Of a stretch of 64,000 nucleotides of DNA, positions 58,086 through 64,000 are shown piece after piece; position 1 is the first letter of the stretch, and each line of letters starts with the position of its first letter. The position numbers and the translations under genes were made by a program. This DNA comes from Coprinellus micaceus (taxonomy: Eukaryota > Basidiomycota > Agaricomycetes > Agaricales > Psathyrellaceae), in assembly GCA_951394405.1 (NCBI GenBank), contig OX596342.1:682001-746000 (forward strand), read 5' to 3'. The notes below the pieces were generated by a model that did no database searches, was not told where the DNA came from, and worked only from the letters and a program-made list of their open reading frames with translations.

Positions 58086-59575
58086 TCACCATTCAGGTCC
58101 GGCCGAACTCTCAAGTTTGAACGAGTAGTCGACCTGGTGTCCCTTGCTCCGCAGGGTTTCCAACGGCAAGAAATGGCGGGGATACACGAGGTTCTCGATG
58201 TTCCTTCTAAACTCCCCCGCATCCGCCTTATCTCTCTCCTCCATAAATTCGTCTTCAATGAGCCGGACGTGGACAGTCGTCTTGACTTCGCGCAGGTTAG
58301 GGAAATGGTGTTTTCCTGATGCGAAGACCCCAGGCATCTCCCCCCACTGGTCTCCGAAACTCGAGGGGTCGACCTCAAACTCGCCCTGGAACACGATGAA
58401 AAACTCGAGGAACTCTAGCACCTTTAACCTGGGAAGGATGTCGCTCCAGGAGCAGCCATACGGAGTCCTGACTTCCCCGTCGCGGGTGTGCAGCGATGCA
58501 AAAATACGAACTGTGAGATGGGAGAGTGTGTCGAACGATTGTGAGTTTAGATTGCCAAGCAATGAGGGGAAATCCGGGTCGTCGTCACATCGCACTGTGA
58601 GTGTCGGTAGTAAGCTCGTGTGAACGCGCGCGATTGGAAGGGATACTCTCACATGTAAGGTGCAAATGCTTAAGGCATTTTGTTTGCTGAAGGATGGAGC
58701 CGAATTGGACCATCCCGACGTACCCCGTGTCCATTTTGAGGTCTTCAACATCAGAGATGAAATCACAGGGTTTATTCGGATTTGCGGGACCCGATCTGCC
58801 GCCCAGAGATAGATGCGAGAGAATGCGGTCGATTCCTTGGGTTAACGAGTAATGATCGCATGCGAGTGACTGCAGGCGGGGGAGGTGACGGAGGAGCTCT
58901 GGTAATTCATCACTAACGTAGGGAAGTGAGAATGCGGGTGTAAAGCGAGGGTCGGGGAGGAACGTACGCTGGTTCAATGAATCCGATCCGGCAGTTCAAC
59001 AAGTTCAGGTGACGTAGATGCGAAGAGCGGAGGATAGCCTCTCCGGGAAAGACCGTCAAGCCGTGTATTGAGAGCTGCTGGACCTGAGAATACTGCAGTA
59101 GCGAAGTAATTGCCTTGACCCATATCGAGGACGAAACGGAGTGTAACCCAAAATCGAATCGAGCGTTGGGTTGACTGTGAGCCAAGGTGAGCCTTTCAAC
59201 GTTCTCCATGGACCTGAAAGCATTGTCAGCAGCTGAAACGATGGCGTTGTCGGTGCTCAGCCACTGCTCCGTAAAAGTACATGTGAGCGCCTGAACGTGT
59301 CTCCCGAGGTGTGGTTGCTCTGCGACCGTTTGGACAAAAAGGGATGTCTGCTGATAGTGCTTAGACCATACAGGAAGCCCCCATTGACTTGCCCTGCTGT
59401 CATCCACGGGAGGGTACAAGGTGACGTCGCGGAAAATGTGCTTCTGTGATCGAGGAACTAGGGCTTTGCAACAGAGGCAGAGCGATAGCAGGGCGTAGAT
59501 CCGGCTGGCGTCCGTATTGGAGGCTACCAAGTCGATGATGTGCTCGAGGATTTCGGTAGGGGGGGTGTTGGGCAT
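58086..59575 (-). CDS. F-box protein
   Basis: Start ATG 59575, stop TGA at 58088-58086. The N-terminus is an F-box: PPTEILEHIIDLVASNTDAS, IYALLSLCLCCKALVPRSQ, KHIFRDVTLYPPVDD. LRR-like strands follow (MENVERLTLAHSQ, VQQLSIHGLTVF, HLRHLNLLNCRIGF), then after an intron near 58965-58910 LPELLRHLPRLQSLACDHYS and VEDLKMDTGYV, KCLKHLHLT; after a second intron near 58650 come LSHLTVRIFASLH, LPRLKVLEFLEFFIVFQGEF and FPNLREVKTTVHVRL with a Glu/Asp-rich segment and the end SAGPEW. About 450 aa. Probable SCF substrate receptor by family; target unknown. Not closely similar to the F-box genes at 18-25 kb. Confidence 0.75.
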
Positions 59576-59726
59576 GTTGAACCCAGAATAACGTTTGAAT
59601 CCGAGCTCGTGGCGTCCGCAGTGTTGGAAGGGGAGATGCAGGAGAGTGACGCCGTGGCGATGAGCGCCAGCGCCCGGCCGCAGTGATCATTCTGGCTGTC
59701 TGATCATCTTATCTTATCTCCTGAGA

Positions 59727-60396
59727 TTAGATTGCGAGTCCCGCTTTCTGAACTCGAATCATCCCCGGTTTCATCGATGCCCTCATAAGCCAGTAGCGAA
59801 GGGAGGCGAGCCGTCTCAGCTTTCCGGGCTCCATACTAAGCCTCAAAATTAAAGAGAGTGAGTGATGATCGAGAGTACCAAGAGGAACAGTCATCTGCGG
59901 CGAATACAAACCTTGAATGCACATCCCCAACGCCTTTTGTTCAGTAGAACAGCCAAGATAGACGTATATGTCTGCCTCTCGGGTCAATCGGGCAGGGTCT
60001 AACGTTAGGCGCCGAGGAACGTGTGGGTCGTTCGAGAACAATGAAGGCAAAGAGCTAACCGGGGTAGATTCCGATTTAATATCGGCGATACAGGCGTCCC
60101 TGGTCAGCAGGGTAGGTAAGAGGGTACTACGCCTCTAGGCATTGGACTCTGGAACTTGGTAAGTATACATAAGCGCCCAACTGGGTGATAATCGGGCCAA
60201 TCACCTCTGGCAAGACCTCACATTTCCTGCTGGAAAACGCATTGTCATATGCGTAAAACGTGCTCAATTGTCCAATCTCCCTTTCTGAGCGAAATATGCG
60301 TTGGTTACCTCTGTACTTCACAATAACGTTTTCTCCCTTGGAAACCCGATGGAGGTTTCTGTCGTTTTGGCGCTGAAATTGCCTCGGGCTTACCAT
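59727..60396 (-). CDS. Hypothetical protein
   Basis: Two open parts on the minus strand, probably joined by a 70-80 nt intron that starts GTATAC after QLGAY (about 60172) and ends CTGACCAG (about 60098). Exon 1 from ATG 60396: MVSPRQFQRQNDRNLHRVSK, then IVKYRGNQRIFRSEREIGQL and CEVLPEVIGPIITQLGAY. Exon 2: DACIADIKSESTPVSSLPSL, RLTLDPARLTREADIYVYLG, then a Leu/Arg-rich end to 59727. The phase at this joint is one base off for the simplest splice, so the model is tentative. No family recognised. TAAGCGCCC at 60170-60178 overlaps the donor region. Confidence 0.35.
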
Positions 60397-60785
60397 ACAC
60401 GGCTCACTGAGGTAACATTTCGTTGAGATTCATTCAGAATATGGTTACCAATTGTTCGTCTGACAAAAGGACCTGGGAAGTGCTGTTCATTTCAGCTCAC
60501 ATCTCTCGCTGCGAAAGGTATTGTCATACTATGAGTTTTTGAACCACTTTTCAATGAACATTTCACAGAGAAAAATGGGGTCCTGCCCGAGGTGAATCAT
60601 AACTCAGCGGACGTTGAAATTTGGGGCTGAACGAGGTGAGGGGGTGGGCATCATACTTGTATATGCAGCGAGGCCAAGAAAGCACAAGTTAAATAACACT
60701 TGGTATCCAGTTGCCGTGGGCCTTATCTTTCCCCGCTACCTGATCGCCTGGCGCTGACTGACTACGGCCTTCGATCGCTGCCGCC

Positions 60786-62973
60786 ATGGCTCTAGAGGAA
60801 GCATCGCAGACGGGGGCCCACAGCCGGTGGGCTGATGCTATGCGACTACTCTTCCTCCGCCTAGTCATTATCTCGTCGGCCGCGGCAATGGGCTATATGA
60901 TCTACGCGTCTGTTTGGGTAGGGAACAATGATTCCAAGAATTTGAAGTGGGCATCTCTGGGACCGGTGTTGACTGGAATTACAATTGTGCATCACCTTGG
61001 GACGTACGTACTCTCAAATTATGATTTGAGGGGTCACTAATGTGTGTGCTCTCTCCGGCAGCGCGTTCGGACCACGCCTCTTCCCATTCCCCGCGTGGCT
61101 CGACCTTTTTATGACAGCCCTCGAGTCCATCTGTGCGTACCTGGCCGACTCCAACATGCTTTAGAACCATAAAGTTAAACCACGACCTTAGCCTACATTG
61201 CTATCGTCGCGCTCCTTGTCTACAGGTCGATGCCCGAGACGGGCAACCTACAAGAGGAATTCTTCCCCAAGATCGCGTTAATCGCATGGATTGTAATCTG
61301 GGTCCTCACCCTCAGCGTCCTTGCTCTGTTACTTCTGAAGGTCCTGTACCTCATCAGCGCGAGGAAAATATGCCCCCTTCAAAGGCCTGTGGTTATAGCC
61401 AATCTGCAGAACAGCCCCCGGTGGAAATTTCCGGTCCAGGCGTTGTTTGGAAGAAGCATGTGGGAGCAAAGCGTTCCGTGAGTTTGACCACCTTGACGTG
61501 CGACGCGCGATCATATGGATTCACTTCTAACTTCTGTCCTGGTTTTCTAGTGGAGAGTCAACCGTCCTATCCTCTCTCCGGGGGCTCTTGACATTGGCGG
61601 CAGTGTTTTCTCTCGTGACGTTTGGTATCTACCAAGCGATCATACTCCCGATTGGTGAGATGGGGATGACACCGCACCGCGCTTACCGCACTGTTGGACT
61701 TGACTATTCCACCGTCGGTGAAATCAACCACATGGAATTCAAAGTGCTCCTCGTAAGTGAACCACCTTCGAGCTCTGCAGGAGACATGTTAACACGACCT
61801 TAATACGAAAGGTGTGGTACCGTCATCGACGCGGTACGACAAACCTGACCAGTGCTGTCACAGCAACTGCTCGCTGGACACAACGAGCCACCGAACCCAT
61901 TCAGTCGAAACCACCCGTAGATTGTCGTGTCGGGAGGGCCGCAATTAGCTGGTTGCCCCCCCAGATGTACGATATAGCCGTCGCTAAATGCCCTCGCAGT
62001 CCGAACCAAGGAAACAACCCGAATCCCAGGACCTGGTGGGACTTCCCTAACTTTGACCTCAGGGTCAACTATACCGGGCTTATAGGAGGACCTGATGGCG
62101 CCATGGCCGACAGGGTAAATGATTCGTTGAGGGTGTACCTGGGGCTAATGAAGAATCTCGACGACGTGTTTTTGAACACGGAGCCTGTCTCCCTGTTTCC
62201 GGGAACGAATATGTTGAGCGTTGCAAACCTCATGCTTCGCCAGCGCTTGGCTGCACCAAGGTTGGCCACACTAGGGTTCGAGGTGAGTGCGCCCATAAAC
62301 ATCCGCAATGTTTTCGGGACTGAGGTTTGCACGCACTTCGTCCTCTCAGACCCGGCAGAACTCCTTGGTTTCCCGAGTCGTCCAGACGATTCCGAATCCG
62401 TTCACTGGTCCCGCAACCGACCCGAACATATCGACCTTGGGATTCACACTGCAAAATGTCATCAACGAATGGTTGATTCTCCAGGACTACCGTAGCAAGT
62501 CGGCGATTTCGGGACTCACCGCGCTTGGAGGTCTCGGTTCATTCCTGAGTACGATGCTTGCCATGCTACTAGGTACATCTTTGGTTCGAGCTGTTTATGG
62601 TGCGTCACATTTCTGTCCATGTGTGTGAAGGCGGTCGAGGGTTCTGACTCGGGTTCCATTTCACCCATCCTTTCCAGGTGCGAAACCATACAGTCCCTTT
62701 GGGTTCTTGCATAACCTCGGGAGACTGAAGCAGAATATGGTTAGGGAATGCGACAAGGCATATCCTGCACTTAGAGCTGAGATCGAGAACCTCGAAGCAA
62801 GGCCGGGGATAGTTGCATATCTGTTTAACACCCTCATCGACTTCGAAACGCTTGGGTATGGGACCAAGGAGGCGAACCCATCTGTGACGAACGGAGCTAC
62901 CCCTTCAAAGGAGCATGGTCACGGCAGAGGCGCTTCGGAGACCGACGCTTTGATGCATTGTGCGAGTCCTTGA
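60786..62973 (+). CDS. Multi-pass membrane protein family, copy D (inverted)
   Basis: Fourth member, opposite strand to A-C and about 44 kb away; apparently intact and the clearest to read. Seven exons: 60786-61003, about 61062-61128, about 61195-61482, about 61551-61752, about 61813-62282, about 62340-62597, about 62680-62973 (roughly 595 aa). Helix 1 RLVIISSAAAMGYMIYASVW; helix 2 LGPVLTGITIVHHLGT; ISYIAIVALLVYRS; long helix IALIAWIVIWVLTLSVLALL; FPVQALFGRSMW; helix 5 GLLTLAAVFSLVTFGIYQAI then LPIGEMGMTPHRAYRTVG; extracytoplasmic domain with WWDFPNFDLRVNYTGL, NTEPVSLFPGTNML and RLATLGFE; last helix ALGGLGSFLSTMLAMLLG; tail with YSPFGFLHN, YPALRAEIENLE and YLFNTLIDFETLGYG. N-terminal tail is shorter than in A-C. 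The distance from the array and the inverted orientation suggest an older or dispersed duplication. Function unknown. Confidence 0.85.
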
Positions 62974-64000
62974 TCTTCCCTGGGTGGGAGCCACGTCATA
63001 TGATGTTCCCCTTCGCCGCGTGTTTTTTCCGCTCTGCCGACATCTAAACATGCAAAATGTATCTTTTCAGGATCACTATCGAGTCCACCGAAAGTTTATC
63101 ATGAGCGTATAGGGGGTTTGAATTCATAGGATAACACATCTGCGACTCGGAAAATAAGCGCCCACCAACGACAGGATCTGAAAACGCAGAGGGGGACAGG
63201 GAAAGTGGGGCTTCTCCAAACAAGAACCACGATATCCCGCGTCCTCGGTCCTCGTCGGGGCTGACGTGAGTTCACCTTATCGGTATCTCGACGTCCGAGC
63301 ATTATTCGACCCGCCGCGAGGGCCTTCGACAACCATATGTGGCCAGACGTCCTGCCCCCATGGCACGACCATCTTTGTTTTCCGCCGAGTCCACCTCGGT
63401 GCATGCCAGGGGCCGAGCGGTCAAAGGTCACATCAGGCCGTAGGCTTGGGTGATATAGGGACATGAGCGTGTCCCAGCGTCACTCGCTCAACAGGGTATA
63501 TGTGTCGGCAGCACTTGCACGCCGTCTCGAAAGGCGCGTCGCGTCGGTCTCCCTCGACTGGAGTGGAACCCCAACGATTGGCTGCCCAGAGAATCCAGAG
63601 CAATTTTGCGATGTGCCAATTCCGTAGACGGGGAATGGGCTGCCGGGTTCAGTTGAAGGGTTGTGGCTTCGAGGTGCTGAAGTAGACGAATACAAACTGG
63701 GATGGTTTGAATAGGCCAGCCGCCCCTGTTCAGTTGAATTCCAGCTCCGCTCGGGAATAGCCGAGTGACGACAATGTTGAATGTGGGCGTTTGGGCGATC
63801 CTTTTCGAATTCTCAAAGCTCTTCCCAAGTCTCATGTGTCCTGAATTCCCAAAGCAACAACCCGGACTACCTTCCACCGGCCGAATTCATCTCTAGGAGA
63901 TCGATCCCAGAGGAAAAACCTTACTCCTCATAGATTGCGTCCAGAGTCGAATCCTGCGGCTCTGAGAGTATTTCTCCGCCGCTTGCAAGCGATACCCCTC
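62974..64000. other. Intergenic at right edge, no clear gene
   Basis: CGGAAAATAAGCGCCC at 63148-63163 is the same 16-base core found downstream of copies A and B, in the same orientation relative to the gene. A short frame from ATG 63464 (MSVSQRHSLNRVYVSAALAR, then RVASVSLDWSGTP) reads protein-like for about 54 codons but shows no motif. Nothing else supported. Confidence 0.45.

Noticed and set aside
63901..64000. Possible tRNA T-arm (GTCGAATCC) near the right edge
   Set aside because: No matching acceptor, D-arm or anticodon stem could be folded around it.

Overview
The window is nuclear DNA of a filamentous basidiomycete, most likely an Agaricomycete. Genes are broken by many short (about 50-60 nt) GT..AG introns, small TATA boxes precede several starts, and the gene content fits that class: F-box/LRR proteins, a DUF6698-like gene, a Plavaka-type transposase, a 2-oxoglutarate/Fe(II) dioxygenase of the TET/JBP-like kind, and an expanded family of uncharacterised multi-pass membrane proteins. 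There is no sign of an operon, CRISPR array or rRNA, and I found no tRNA. All identifications come from reading translated motifs by eye.

Layout. 1-3 kb: conserved housekeeping DNA, with a protein kinase running off the left edge (minus) and a complete mitochondrial dihydrolipoamide dehydrogenase gene (plus, 7 exons, 505 aa) sharing a 190-bp divergent promoter. 4-17 kb: a tandem array of three copies (A, B, C, all minus) of one multi-TM protein gene, each about 2.3 kb with the same intron pattern and partly homologous flanks; a fourth copy (D) lies inverted at 60.8-63 kb. Copy A carries two frame-breaking changes; B, C and D read as intact. 18-25 kb: an F-box/LRR gene, a four-TM membrane protein gene, an F-box/LRR pseudogene and a related gene whose 3' end runs into a dispersed repeat.

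27-50 kb is an accessory region: a DUF6698-like gene, two genes sharing a duplicated C-x2-C-x11-H-x-C zinc-binding repeat, a coiled-coil gene, a 395-bp hAT-type MITE with an 8-bp target duplication, a decayed type I polyketide synthase (KS-AT linker, AT and DH remains), a low-complexity gene leading into a 2OG dioxygenase, an unrecognised multi-exon gene, RMI1, a small tail-anchored protein, and a gene with a C-terminal RNase H1 hybrid-binding domain. 51.6-56.7 kb holds a Plavaka transposase gene whose reading frames are otherwise complete but which is interrupted by a solo LTR flanked by a 5-bp duplication. 58-60.4 kb has another F-box gene and a hypothetical gene.

Two points of non-coding structure cross these borders. 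The 9-mer GGGCGCTTA occurs 11 times on the two strands against about 0.5 expected, almost always between genes, and it flanks all four membrane-protein copies on both sides apart from one near-match. Downstream of copies A-C it sits in a fixed order with CACGTG and a TATA-like box, facing into the 3' end of the gene, which suggests an antisense promoter carried with each duplicate.
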